From IMG/VR virus record IMGVR_UViG_3300025087_000211, positions 1-36,456 of that record: a DNA stretch of 36,456 bases, one strand, 5' to 3'. Each line of letters begins with the position of its first letter. Positions within the stretch are counted from its first letter, which is position 1. Positions 29,777 through 36,456 of the stretch are shown one piece after another. Under the pieces are notes generated by a model, which was given only the letters and a program-made list of their open reading frames with translations, did no database searches and was not told where the DNA came from. Source of the DNA: a virus. The translations under genes and the position numbers were made by a program.

Positions 29777-32014
29777 TTATTTATTAAGTCGCTTTGAAAT
29801 TTCTTTTTGAGCCACTTCGTTTCCCTTAACATTTGTAGGCTTTTTTATTTGTTTGAATGAATTTACCGTAGGAATGCCACCAATTTTATCAAACTGCGAT
29901 TCTATTGTCTTGGGGATGCCTGTTATTTTGGGCTGTTCTGGATCGCTGACCATAATCGGCACCCAAACCCCTCGGCAATGCGAATGCACTAAATCCATTT
30001 TAGCCATAGGATCATCTGATCTTATCACTCTACCATCCAAAGATAGACAAATGTTGCAAGTCCTATCATCCAATACTTCTGAACGCTGGAATCCTACTAT
30101 TTTGTTGATATTATCTCCAAAAACCTGCCTTCGCCCTTGATTCATATACTTTCCCACAACAGTTCCACTTGTTCCCATAATCAATTTTGCCGCTTCTTCC
30201 TTTCCCCTTCTTATCGCTTCCGCCGTAGCCGCTTCCTTGCTCACTCCTGCTGAAATAGCCTCTTTTGCGACATTCTTTATTGAGCCTAAAACTGCCGCGC
30301 CATAGCCAATTGCTATGTCTGAGCCGTCAATTCCCATAATCTGAACAGAATCCTTTTTCGTGGACGGTATCGTTATACCCATCTCTTGACTCGCTGTTGT
30401 TTTACCTAAATCGTAGCTATTTTTCATCACTCGTTTCAATAATTTAGCTATTGCTAATATCCCAGCAAATTTCATCACGTCAAGTGCCGTTATATTCTTT
30501 TCCTCAACAATTCCCGAAACTTCTTTTTGTAGACGTTCAATCTCCTTCTCTGTTATATCAGCCATTTCCTCTTCAATCTCCCTTTCATTTTTGTTAAATG
30601 CTTCATTTAGCGATCTAAGATTCACTCTTTCCTCTTGTATACTTAATGCTCTAAATGGTTTGAACTCCCTTTCCGTAAAAGCTCCAAAATTGTCCTTTTT
30701 TTTTTCAACCATTGATTCTTCAATGGGTTTTTCGGGTTCAACCTCGTTATCAATTGCTTCTATTTGTTCCCTGGTAAGTTCTGGGAGCTTGAACATTTTA
30801 TGCGAAAATTGCTTCAATTTGCCGTCATTTATAATCAATCCCCCATCTGACAATGTCTTCAAAACTTCGCTCATTTCTCTAAAATCTATGTCTCCCAATG
30901 CGCTAAACTTCAATTTGGGATAAACTTCTCGCTTCCCAAAATTTATATCAACCAACCGCTTAATAACTTGCTTGTTAATCTGTTCCGTAAAATATCTCGC
31001 TTTATCTTCAACGTGTTTCAAGAAAAATGATGACTGGTCTTTACTCAATGCAAAACTTCCAACGCCATCCGTTCCAAGTCCCAAAAAGTTAGCTAAAACA
31101 CTTAACAATATTTGCTTATTGTGATGTTCAATCAAACTGTCAATCTGTGCGCCTTGCGGATTTCCATTTGGAGTTTTAATTTCAAAAACCCAATCGTCTT
31201 TCTTCCCCTTAAATAATACAAAGGATTTCTGATTGCTTCTCAAATTTTTAGCCATCTCTTCCGCTTCGCTTTTTTCAGCAGTTCCCGCGCTTTCAGGCAC
31301 CCAAACCACAGGAATTCCGACACCATAGCGTTCAGCGGCTATTGCGGAGATTCTATACAAGACATCTTTCATTTTGTAATGCTTATAAGCCGCTCTCAAA
31401 ACAGAACGCCCCGTTACATCATCACCCTCTTTTTCATTCGTCAGTATAAGCAATTTGTCTCCTGGTATCTCTGCATTAAAAATCGTTTTGTCATCTGTTC
31501 GTATCCACTGCACAATGCCGAATCTTCCATCCGTTAATTTCCAATTTTGAATTGAACGTGGTATACGTGGCGCTAAATCTTTCAAAATTATCTGTCCATC
31601 AACAACATCATAAACAATCTCAAAGACATAGTGCCCAAAATCTAAAAAGTTAAACGCTTCTCTCAAAAACTCATTCCAAGTTCTTCCCCCGTAGCTATCC
31701 CCCATTTCTAAAAGTTGCTTGTGAACAAACTCTGCAATCATTTGGTCTTCCTCTTCCTCGCTTTCAGTTTCTATTCTCCAATCAGTTGAAAATACAGGAG
31801 CTTTAATTGCGTTCAAAACAGCTATGACTGTTCCGTCCATTCGTCGCATTTCTTCTATGGTGTCAATCCTTGTTTCATCTCTAAAAAGAGAATTCGGCTC
31901 CTCAAAATAATAACCACCATAACGCTGAGTTCCACTATCTCCAAGTTCTTTTGTAAGAACATTTGCTACATTTTTAGCAACGCTCCTTATTTCAAGTGAT
32001 TTTACTTCGTCCAT
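29777..32014 (-). CDS. Portal protein (Mu gp29/DUF935-like) fused to Mu F-like domain, 745 aa
   Basis: Residues about 25-425 match DUF935-type portals: FEEPNSLFRDETRIDTIEEM, MRRMDGTVIAVLNAIKAPVF, WNEFLREAFNFLDFGHYVFE, then APRIPRSIQNW and HHNKQILLSVLANFLGLGTD (about 297-316). A charged linker (about 425-510) contains Lys triplet 438-440 encoded by ten A residues. The C-terminus (about 510-690) is a Mu F/SPP1 gp7-like minor head domain, with MNQGRRQVFGDNINKIVGFQ, then SEVLDDRTCNICLSLDGRVI and VHSHCRGVWVPI carrying the conserved Cys-Cys-His-Cys set. Mu encodes these as two genes (gp29, gp30), so the fusion is notable. Confidence 0.9.
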   Translation of the reverse strand: MDEVKSLEIRSVAKNVANVLTKELGDSGTQRYGGYYFEEPNSLFRDETRIDTIEEMRRMDGTVIAVLNAIKAPVFSTDWRIETESEEEEDQMIAEFVHKQLLEMGDSYGGRTWNEFLREAFNFLDFGHYVFEIVYDVVDGQIILKDLAPRIPRSIQNWKLTDGRFGIVQWIRTDDKTIFNAEIPGDKLLILTNEKEGDDVTGRSVLRAAYKHYKMKDVLYRISAIAAERYGVGIPVVWVPESAGTAEKSEAEEMAKNLRSNQKSFVLFKGKKDDWVFEIKTPNGNPQGAQIDSLIEHHNKQILLSVLANFLGLGTDGVGSFALSKDQSSFFLKHVEDKARYFTEQINKQVIKRLVDINFGKREVYPKLKFSALGDIDFREMSEVLKTLSDGGLIINDGKLKQFSHKMFKLPELTREQIEAIDNEVEPEKPIEESMVEKKKDNFGAFTEREFKPFRALSIQEERVNLRSLNEAFNKNEREIEEEMADITEKEIERLQKEVSGIVEEKNITALDVMKFAGILAIAKLLKRVMKNSYDLGKTTASQEMGITIPSTKKDSVQIMGIDGSDIAIGYGAAVLGSIKNVAKEAISAGVSKEAATAEAIRRGKEEAAKLIMGTSGTVVGKYMNQGRRQVFGDNINKIVGFQRSEVLDDRTCNICLSLDGRVIRSDDPMAKMDLVHSHCRGVWVPIMVSDPEQPKITGIPKTIESQFDKIGGIPTVNSFKQIKKPTNVKGNEVAQKEISKRLNK

Positions 32015-32016
32015 AT

Positions 32017-33576
32017 TTAAAACTTCTCTTTATAAATATTTCCTGCTACGGTCATTTTTGACTCTCTTTGGGTTTCTTCTGAACCTTTTATTATTTCTTC
32101 CTTAACATTCGCAAGGTCAAGCGCCATAATTAAACTGTCTGCCCTGTCATCGTGTTCTAAAACTTTTGTGCCCAAGAATAATATTTGGTCTCTTAGTTCT
32201 TTCATTTCGGGTCTTAAATGAATTTCCCCTCGCTCAAATTCAGGCTCGTGCATTTGCAATCTCGCAACCTTGTCTTTGCCCTCGGGCGTTATTGCTCTTA
32301 CTGGTATATTCCTGTCTTTAATATGTCTCAATCCGTCAATCTCTATTTTAAAACTCTTCCAATCCAACAAAGTCTGATATAAAGCTGTTTGATTCATCAC
32401 CTTTTCAACCCCCACGCATAACGTATGCAAAGGATCTTCAAGCCAGCATAATATAGTCTTTTTTGCTTGTTCAATAACACTCTCTCGCCCTGCTATCTGT
32501 TTTTCTACGTATCTATGCGTTGACCCTCGTTGGAATCTCAAATCTGTTATCGCAAATTCATCTGATAAGCTGGATTCGCCAGCCTGCGGATCTACTGTAA
32601 TCACCCTCCACCATAACGAATTGACTCTTGGCAATATTGTATAAATATTCTCATCAATCCATTCGGGCTTGAAGTTAGCAAGGTCGGAATCGGTAGGGTT
32701 ATTCATAAATTCCTGCGTAAACGCCCTCGTCCCAATTTTTTCTCGCTCTTTGTCTAAATCTTCCAATGACCAATAACTTTCCCAAATACTTTTCCCGTTT
32801 TCTATTGCTCGCTTAAAAATTCCACCGTGCCGTTCATAAAACAATACTATCTCCGAAGCCCTGTGAAGCACTGTTCCAATCATTTTTATCTTTCCAAGGT
32901 TTTTGTCTCTTGAAGGAAAAATGACGTTATACAGCCAATTGTGGAGCTTCTCACGGCGTTCTGCGCTACGAACCTGCTCGTCTTCCTCTATATCATCGCA
33001 AATAATTTTAGTCGGACGCTGATTTTTAATGTTCACCCCGCGTCCCTTGCAAGACCCTCTTGCTACTACGTTTATCCCATTCGTTGTCTCAAAGTGCGTA
33101 TTAGTCCATTTCTTTCCTGCGTTTATGTAGTCAGGAACGAGATTTCCATACACACTCCTTAAAAGCTCGTTGTTCTCAAATTCAGCTTTAATGCTCTCAA
33201 AATGAAATTGCGCATCCGTTATTGTCACTGATATGTAAAGTATAACCTGCTCTGATTTGTAAATAATGTCGTGAATCGTGTCAATCTTTTCCCAAGTTGA
33301 TTTTGCAAAACCGCGTGGAAAAATTATTGCGCTGTCTTTCTTTTTATTAAGCTCTTCAATCAATTCCTTATGACATTCTGGCACTTCATTTGTTCCTTGA
33401 ATAATGTGCGGAAAGAAATATCTCCCAAAAATATGCGAATGCGCTTTATTCCTCAACGATTCTATAATAAAATCTTTTCTGTCCTTTTCTTGCAAGCTCT
33501 CTAACTCCTCAACCCACTTTTCATAACTAAACTCCTGTCCCCCACTTTTTTGCTCGTTTTTTTCCTTCACTAACAT
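32017..33576 (-). CDS. Terminase large subunit
   Basis: With the ATG at 33576 the protein has 519 residues (numbering below counts two more). The ATPase has a Walker A variant in IFPRGFAKSTW (about 87-97), Walker B in TKIICDDIEEDE (about 191-202) and a coupling region MIGTVLHRASE. The nuclease domain shows VITVDPQAGESS (about 328-338, metal-binding Asp), GVEKVMNQ (391-398) and the final acidic site HDDRADSLIMAL (477-488). It translocates DNA into the prohead through the portal and cuts it. It overlaps the small subunit gene by 50 nt and sits 2 nt before the portal gene. Confidence 0.95.
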   Translation of the reverse strand: MLVKEKNEQKSGGQEFSYEKWVEELESLQEKDRKDFIIESLRNKAHSHIFGRYFFPHIIQGTNEVPECHKELIEELNKKKDSAIIFPRGFAKSTWEKIDTIHDIIYKSEQVILYISVTITDAQFHFESIKAEFENNELLRSVYGNLVPDYINAGKKWTNTHFETTNGINVVARGSCKGRGVNIKNQRPTKIICDDIEEDEQVRSAERREKLHNWLYNVIFPSRDKNLGKIKMIGTVLHRASEIVLFYERHGGIFKRAIENGKSIWESYWSLEDLDKEREKIGTRAFTQEFMNNPTDSDLANFKPEWIDENIYTILPRVNSLWWRVITVDPQAGESSLSDEFAITDLRFQRGSTHRYVEKQIAGRESVIEQAKKTILCWLEDPLHTLCVGVEKVMNQTALYQTLLDWKSFKIEIDGLRHIKDRNIPVRAITPEGKDKVARLQMHEPEFERGEIHLRPEMKELRDQILFLGTKVLEHDDRADSLIMALDLANVKEEIIKGSEETQRESKMTVAGNIYKEKF

Positions 33577-34114
33577 AATCAATTTTAATAGGATTATCTT
33601 CGTCGCCTGCTATGGTCTTTCGGTCAACCATATTGGAATAGTTAATTGCAACGAATTTAGCAAACAAAGGATTATAATTTCCGTTTAGAGTGTTTTCTAC
33701 AAGAAAATCTTTTTGAAGTTCCTTGGCCGTATCATTTGCCTTTGAGAAGTCTTTATGTTCTTTTATCCATTTATAATAGGTGAATACACAAATATTGATA
33801 AATCTACAAAACTTAGTGACTGTTGGAAATAAGTTAGCTTTGTATTGCTTATCAACCCAGTGAATTGCTCCATTTTTATAGTGTGGAACTTCAATTTCTT
33901 TCTCAAACGGCGCTGAAAAAAAACTTATAAGCAAGTCGGGATAAGATTCGTCATATTTAGTGGGTCTTCCTTCGTGTAGTCCTGTGGCGTATTGATTGCC
34001 TTTCAAAAGTTCTGATAAGTCTGGTCTCGGCTTTCCAACTAAATCAGGACGTTTGCTGGTTTTTTTTTTCTTAGCAATCTGTTCGGAAGTTAACTTATTA
34101 TTGTGAGTTGGCAT
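33527..34114 (-). CDS. Terminase small subunit, 195 aa
   Basis: The gene precedes and overlaps the large subunit. The N-terminus is Lys-rich (AKKKKTSKRPDLVGKPRPDL) and includes ten consecutive A residues in DNA. GRPTKYDESYPDLLISFF (about 49-66) and FCRFINICVFTYYKWIKEHK (about 101-120) form the helix-turn-helix typical of this family. LVENTLNGNYNPLFAKFVA (about 136-154) and NMVDRK complete the terminase small subunit pattern. It recognises phage DNA for packaging. It is the first gene of the late unit and its ATG lies 2 nt after a U7 tract of the structured leader. Confidence 0.88.
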   Translation of the reverse strand: MPTHNNKLTSEQIAKKKKTSKRPDLVGKPRPDLSELLKGNQYATGLHEGRPTKYDESYPDLLISFFSAPFEKEIEVPHYKNGAIHWVDKQYKANLFPTVTKFCRFINICVFTYYKWIKEHKDFSKANDTAKELQKDFLVENTLNGNYNPLFAKFVAINYSNMVDRKTIAGDEDNPIKIDYVSEGKKRAKKWGTGV

Positions 34115-34123
34115 ACAAAAAAA

Positions 34124-34190
34124 GACACGTTAATGTCGTAGCGATTTTATCCCTACACGGGTATCCCCGTTACCCCATCTTTCAAGATGG
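34124..34190 (-). promoter_or_regulatory. Structured leader of the late operon
   Basis: The minus-strand RNA can fold into CCATCT-TGAA-AGATGG, ACGGG-GATA-CCCGT and an enclosing TATCC/GGATA helix, a three-way junction. It is followed by GACA-TTAACG-TGTC and seven U residues (to about 34116) just before the terminase AUG. The last part resembles a weak intrinsic terminator and so an attenuator or antitermination target. Confidence 0.5.
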
Positions 34191-34206
34191 ATAGTATTTA
34201 TACTAT
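34191..34206. promoter_or_regulatory. Palindromic operator candidate at the late promoter
   Basis: ATAGTATAAATACTAT (minus strand) is a perfect inverted repeat with 7-bp arms and a 2-bp centre. It starts 1 bp downstream of the -10 box and covers the expected start of transcription, the typical place of a repressor operator. The binding protein is unknown and no repressor gene was recognised in the window. Confidence 0.6.
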
Positions 34207-34207
34207 A

Positions 34208-34236
34208 ATTATACAATGTTTTTAAAAATAAAACAA
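34208..34236 (-). promoter_or_regulatory. Sigma70-type promoter of the late unit
   Basis: The -10 box TATAAT (34213-34208) is perfect; the -35 box TTGTTT (34236-34231) is weak; the spacer is 17 bp. The weak -35 box suggests dependence on an activator, which could bind the shared motif at 34247-34259. Confidence 0.75.
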
Positions 34237-34246
34237 GTCCGAAATT

Positions 34247-34259
34247 CTGTGGATAACTT
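34247..34259 (-). promoter_or_regulatory. 13-bp promoter-upstream motif, copy 3 (perfect DnaA box)
   Basis: AAGTTATCCACAG on the minus strand contains TTATCCACA, an exact DnaA box. It lies 10 bp upstream of the -35 box and right after the stop of the 61-aa gene. It matches the two other promoter-associated copies. Confidence 0.65.
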
Positions 34260-34260
34260 T

Positions 34261-34446
34261 TTATTTTATGTTCTTGATTATATTCTCACACTTCACATAC
34301 AAAGAATTTATAATCAAATCCCTGTGTGTTATGTAATCAAGCCCGTATTTTTGCAATGATTCTATGCTTAATTCAATTAAATATAATCTTCTTAATTCTA
34401 TAAGTCCCAGAAGCTTTTCAAGTTTTTTTTTCTGACAATATGTCAT
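34261..34446 (-). CDS. Small helical hypothetical protein, 61 aa
   Basis: The protein is helical and Leu/Ile rich: KKKLEKLLGLIELRRLYLIE, then SIESLQKYGLDYITHRDLII. Its start overlaps the zinc-ribbon gene by 29 nt, across a run of nine A residues (34431-34423). It is the last gene of the recombination unit and its stop directly precedes the promoter region of the late unit. No function is recognised. Confidence 0.65.
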   Translation of the reverse strand: MTYCQKKKLEKLLGLIELRRLYLIELSIESLQKYGLDYITHRDLIINSLYVKCENIIKNIK

Positions 34447-34624
34447 AGATAATCGTAGTTATTCCTTTGCAATATTTACATATAATTTGCATTTTTCCTT
34501 TTAAAATCATTATCTTGACGCGATGCTTGTTGATTAAGTAATCATTTAGTTCAAAATTCTTATTTACTCTGATTATGATGTCCCGTTTGCATTTATCACA
34601 GATTATCCTCCTTTTGTCTGTCAT
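34418..34624 (-). CDS. Small zinc-ribbon protein, 68 aa
   Basis: Two Cys pairs, ICDKCKRD (about 8-15) and ICKYCKG (about 48-54), frame a basic core and make a likely four-Cys zinc ribbon. Such small ribbons in phages may bind nucleic acid or host RNA polymerase, but nothing here decides. It overlaps both neighbours by 29 nt, a sign of translational coupling. The last codons run into nine A residues and the sequence ends SEKKT. Confidence 0.72.
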   Translation of the reverse strand: MTDKRRIICDKCKRDIIIRVNKNFELNDYLINKHRVKIMILKGKMQIICKYCKGITTIIYDILSEKKT

Positions 34625-34913
34625 AGAACTTTTTTATTTGAAGCCAATTTTTTTTAGGATATTTGGTTATATCTGCCTCGGTCATAATACTTAAAGAATA
34701 TTGTTCACAAAACTGTTTTACTTCATTATTCCAACCGCTTCCCGTATGATGATATTCACACAATGCCACAATTGCCCAATTCTCGTTAATCTGTTTGCCT
34801 GCGTATATCCAAATGTGATGCCAATTTGGATTAAGTTTTCCGCATATAATACATCTTTTCATTCTTTCGTCCTTTTCCAAAGATTTTTTCAATTTTTCTG
34901 TTAAGGCTCGCAT
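34596..34913 (-). CDS. HNH-like zinc protein, 105 aa
   Basis: I place the start at 34913 (MRALTEKL), inside the end of the RusA gene (13-nt overlap, AATATG context), rather than further upstream. CIICG (21-25), WHHIWI (31-36) and ALCEYHH (50-56) resemble the C-C-HH-C-HH pattern of HNH-type nucleases or their structural zinc versions. It is next to the RusA resolvase, so a role in DNA processing is plausible. Typical HNH catalytic Asn is not obvious, so activity is uncertain. Confidence 0.7.
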   Translation of the reverse strand: MRALTEKLKKSLEKDERMKRCIICGKLNPNWHHIWIYAGKQINENWAIVALCEYHHTGSGWNNEVKQFCEQYSLSIMTEADITKYPKKNWLQIKKFYDRQKEDNL

Positions 34914-35269
34914 ATTAAAATTTCGCACCTTGGGTCTTGTCTGTCTACTCCCCCAAAAATAAGAGAAACATTTTTGCAAACAAACCAATTGTCGTCTGGT
35001 ATAACTCCGCAAGTTACAAGTAAATCCATTATGCTTTCAGCCTTATTTGTCAAGTCCGATTTTCTTTTGTCAGGAGCAAAAAACACCAATTCAATTTTAC
35101 ATTCTTCCCGCCTTGGAGGGCGCTGACATTTTATTTGCCAACGCCCTTGTTGCTCCCATTCTAAATAAGCATTTGAACTAATCAAACTAAAACCCCTCGC
35201 AGTTCTGATTATCTGCTTGCTGTTTTTTTTACTTGGTATTCTTCCCTTTATTAGGAGATGTGTTTTCAT
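34901..35269 (-). CDS. rusA: RusA-type Holliday junction resolvase, 122 aa
   Basis: The protein matches the RusA family in length and motifs. It opens with KGRIPSKKNSKQI (about 8-20), the P-x-x-KN element. RKSDLTNKAESIMDLLV (about 69-85) contains the catalytic Asp72 and Asp82, and GVIPDDNW (88-95) has the third Asp. It ends with a conserved strand (RCEILIC). RusA dimers cut four-way junctions, resolving recombination and branched DNA before packaging, which suits the linked RecT/nuclease module. It overlaps the upstream gene by 41 nt. Confidence 0.93.
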   Translation of the reverse strand: MKTHLLIKGRIPSKKNSKQIIRTARGFSLISSNAYLEWEQQGRWQIKCQRPPRREECKIELVFFAPDKRKSDLTNKAESIMDLLVTCGVIPDDNWFVCKNVSLIFGGVDRQDPRCEILICEP

Positions 35270-35765
35270 TTTGATTTTTTACAATCTCAACTTTATAACC
35301 AAGCGATTTGTAATATTCTTTCTGTGTCATTCCTTTGTTATTTTTTTCCTTGTTAAATATCTTTTCTGTTTTTTCTTCGTCTTGTTTTTCGGCTTCATCC
35401 AAAAATTCGTCAATGCGACAAAGCAAATGCGAAACTGCCGAAGTATAACCCTCAGCCTTAATATTATTTTTTATGAATTTAAACAAATCATTTCCTAACT
35501 CTAACCATTCTGAATCAGAATATAACAATCTTTCTTTTAGTTTAAACAACATTTTGTGTTCATCCATTGTTTTAAATTCTTTTGGAGAGAACGGAATCAT
35601 CGCTTTCATTTGAAGATTTTTTGTTGGCTCGCTTGAAACAAGATTGTAAATCGCTTGCGCGATAACATCTCTCAAAAGTCTTTCTGCATCCTGTTCATCC
35701 AATCTAATGACTTTTTTTCTTGGGTCTAAATCCAAGAGATTGACTTGTAGTTTTAGATACTTCAT
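35229..35765 (-). CDS. Hypothetical protein, 178 aa
   Basis: No family is recognised. Residues 1-25 (KYLKLQVNLLDLDPRKKVIR) are strand-like, residues 25-125 helical with EQDAERLLRDVIAQAIYNLV and ERLLYSDSEWLELGNDLFKF, and the last 50 residues (EKTEKIFNKEKNNKGMTQKE and on) charged and probably disordered. It ends 41 nt inside the RusA gene. It belongs to the recombination unit, and its location between two small unknowns and RusA gives no more specific hint. Confidence 0.72.
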   Translation of the reverse strand: MKYLKLQVNLLDLDPRKKVIRLDEQDAERLLRDVIAQAIYNLVSSEPTKNLQMKAMIPFSPKEFKTMDEHKMLFKLKERLLYSDSEWLELGNDLFKFIKNNIKAEGYTSAVSHLLCRIDEFLDEAEKQDEEKTEKIFNKEKNNKGMTQKEYYKSLGYKVEIVKNQNENTSPNKGKNTK

Positions 35766-35785
35766 AGTCTTTTTTTAGTTATTTA

Positions 35786-36259
35786 TTATTTAATATTTTC
35801 ATCATTGATCCCACAATTCTTGCACATTGGCATTCCGTTTTGTTTTTCACAATGTCGTAAACACTCTTCAACTTGCATCTTTAATTCAGTATATTGCTTT
35901 TCATATCTGTTCAGGAAATACTCGTAGAAGCCATACTTTTTGCCCATTTCTTTCCACGCAGACACACCTATGGGCAAATCCTTTTTAACATCGTCGCTAA
36001 TACGGCATAACTCCCATAATCTTTTTTTAATTTCACTCTTAATTTTTGGATAAGATATGGATGAAAAATCCCTTGTCATTTCATTTATTATTGTTTCTAA
36101 ATCAGATTTTCCGATGTGCGTTTGACTATCATCATACATTGCCCCCAACGCATTCAGAAACTTTATCCACTCACGAATCTCTTTGTTCGCCAATTGGATA
36201 TACTTTTTCTTTTCGGATTCGGTCATTTTGTCTGGCATTTTTAAGTCTTTTAGATTCAT
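35786..36259 (-). CDS. Hypothetical protein with C-terminal Cys cluster, 157 aa
   Basis: The ATG at 36259 (MNLKDLKMPDK) is chosen because it lies 4 nt after the stop of the heptapeptide-repeat gene; an upstream TTG would overlap it. The protein is helical and charged, with KKYIQLANKEIREWIKFLNA (about 18-37), and ends in a Cys-rich tail (CLRHCEKQNGMPMCKNCG), possibly a small zinc site. Function unknown; it is within the recombination unit. Confidence 0.75.
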   Translation of the reverse strand: MNLKDLKMPDKMTESEKKKYIQLANKEIREWIKFLNALGAMYDDSQTHIGKSDLETIINEMTRDFSSISYPKIKSEIKKRLWELCRISDDVKKDLPIGVSAWKEMGKKYGFYEYFLNRYEKQYTELKMQVEECLRHCEKQNGMPMCKNCGINDENIK

Positions 36260-36263
36260 AATT

Positions 36264-36456
36264 TTATTCAACCAAATCAATTATATCTATTCCCTTTTGC
36301 CGTTCTTCTTCTGTAATAGCACATTCGTCAACATCGCCGCTAATAGAACTCACATCGCCGCTAATAGAACTCACATCGCCGCTAATAGAACTCACATCGC
36401 CGTTAATAGAACTCACATCGCCGTTAATAAAACTCACATTGCCGCGAATAAAACTC
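36264..36456 (-). CDS. Heptapeptide-repeat protein, C-terminal part (cut by window end)
   Basis: The frame enters from the window end within the heptapeptide array and ends DECAITEEERQKGIDIIDLV plus E, with TAA at 36266-36264. This acidic tail after the last GDV unit completes the protein that starts at 276. The last unit (36324-36344) diverges where the array meets the tail. The protein lies between the 79-aa gene and the 157-aa gene on the closed circle. Confidence 0.8.
   Translation of the reverse strand, partial: SFIRGNVSFINGDVSSINGDVSSISGDVSSISGDVSSISGDVDECAITEEERQKGIDIIDLVE
36324..36456. repeat. 21-bp tandem repeats, end copy overlapping the window start
   Basis: Units start at 36324 (diverged), 36345, 36366, 36387, 36408, 36429 and 36450 (cut). 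Bases 36345-36456 equal 22-133, and the identity extends to 36331/8. The start carries one more identical unit than the end, so joining the ends leaves the count open by at least one unit. Confidence 0.95.

Noticed and set aside
33577-33582. TTG start for the terminase large subunit
   Set aside because: An ATG two codons downstream is available in the same frame; non-ATG starts are not otherwise needed in this genome.
34124-34190. A tRNA gene in the late leader
   Set aside because: Two hairpins and a closing stem are present, but no acceptor stem of seven pairs, no TTCRA T-loop and no anticodon arm with correct spacing.

Overview
The window is an essentially complete, circular-mapping genome of a tailed dsDNA phage, about 36.3 kb. 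The evidence is that the last 112-126 bases (36331-36456) repeat bases 8-133, and one repeat-rich gene is cut by the window ends: its N-terminal part is at 1-276 and its C-terminal part at 36264-36456. Every gene I can support is on the minus strand, so the genome reads from high to low coordinates. No integrase, excisionase or repressor gene was recognised, and no tRNA gene was seen. The sequence is AT-rich. Three intergenic regions hold bacterial sigma70-type promoters with 17-bp spacers, so the host is a bacterium, but nothing identifies which one. Start codons almost never carry a Shine-Dalgarno sequence; instead most share an AATATG context.

The three promoters divide the genome into three units. 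(1) Late unit, promoter at 34208-34236, genes 34114 down to 7785. It runs: terminase small and large subunits; a portal fused to a Mu F-like domain; a small LEM/HeH-like protein; a Mu I-like protease/scaffold; a decoration protein; the major capsid protein; a probable head fibre; several beta-rich and LamG-like virion proteins; a membrane-anchored coiled coil; Mu gp36-like and gpG-like head completion proteins; a tail terminator candidate; the tail tube; a tail assembly chaperone with a -1 frameshift site; a tape measure of 528 aa; a tail hub; two tail-fibre-type proteins; zinc-ribbon ORFs; a papain-like cysteine peptidase; and two tiny membrane proteins, followed by an intrinsic terminator. 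The gene set suggests a siphovirus with a Mu-type head. (2) Replication/modification unit, promoter at 7648-7676, genes 7518 down to 3512. It holds a replication initiator with iterons inside its gene, a small unknown, a ParB-like protein, an SPL-family radical SAM enzyme and a fold-type II PLP enzyme. (3) Recombination unit, promoter at 3464-3492, running from 3434 through the window ends to 34261. It holds a leader ORF, small unknowns, a RecT/Red-beta annealase, a PD-(D/E)XK nuclease, the heptapeptide-repeat protein, a RusA-type resolvase, an HNH-like protein and small zinc proteins.

Five features deserve most attention. The first is a highly structured RNA leader before the initiator gene: 27 consecutive pairs ending next to the AUG, plus an 11-nt pairing into its loop. 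The second is the overlapping ParB/radical SAM/PLP triad, a candidate DNA modification or repair system. The third is a 13-bp motif shared by all three promoter regions. The fourth is a candidate iteron origin inside the initiator gene. The fifth is a papain-like peptidase in the lysis position with no recognisable peptidoglycan hydrolase anywhere. All functional calls rest on reading motifs and gene order by eye; no search or folding program was run.
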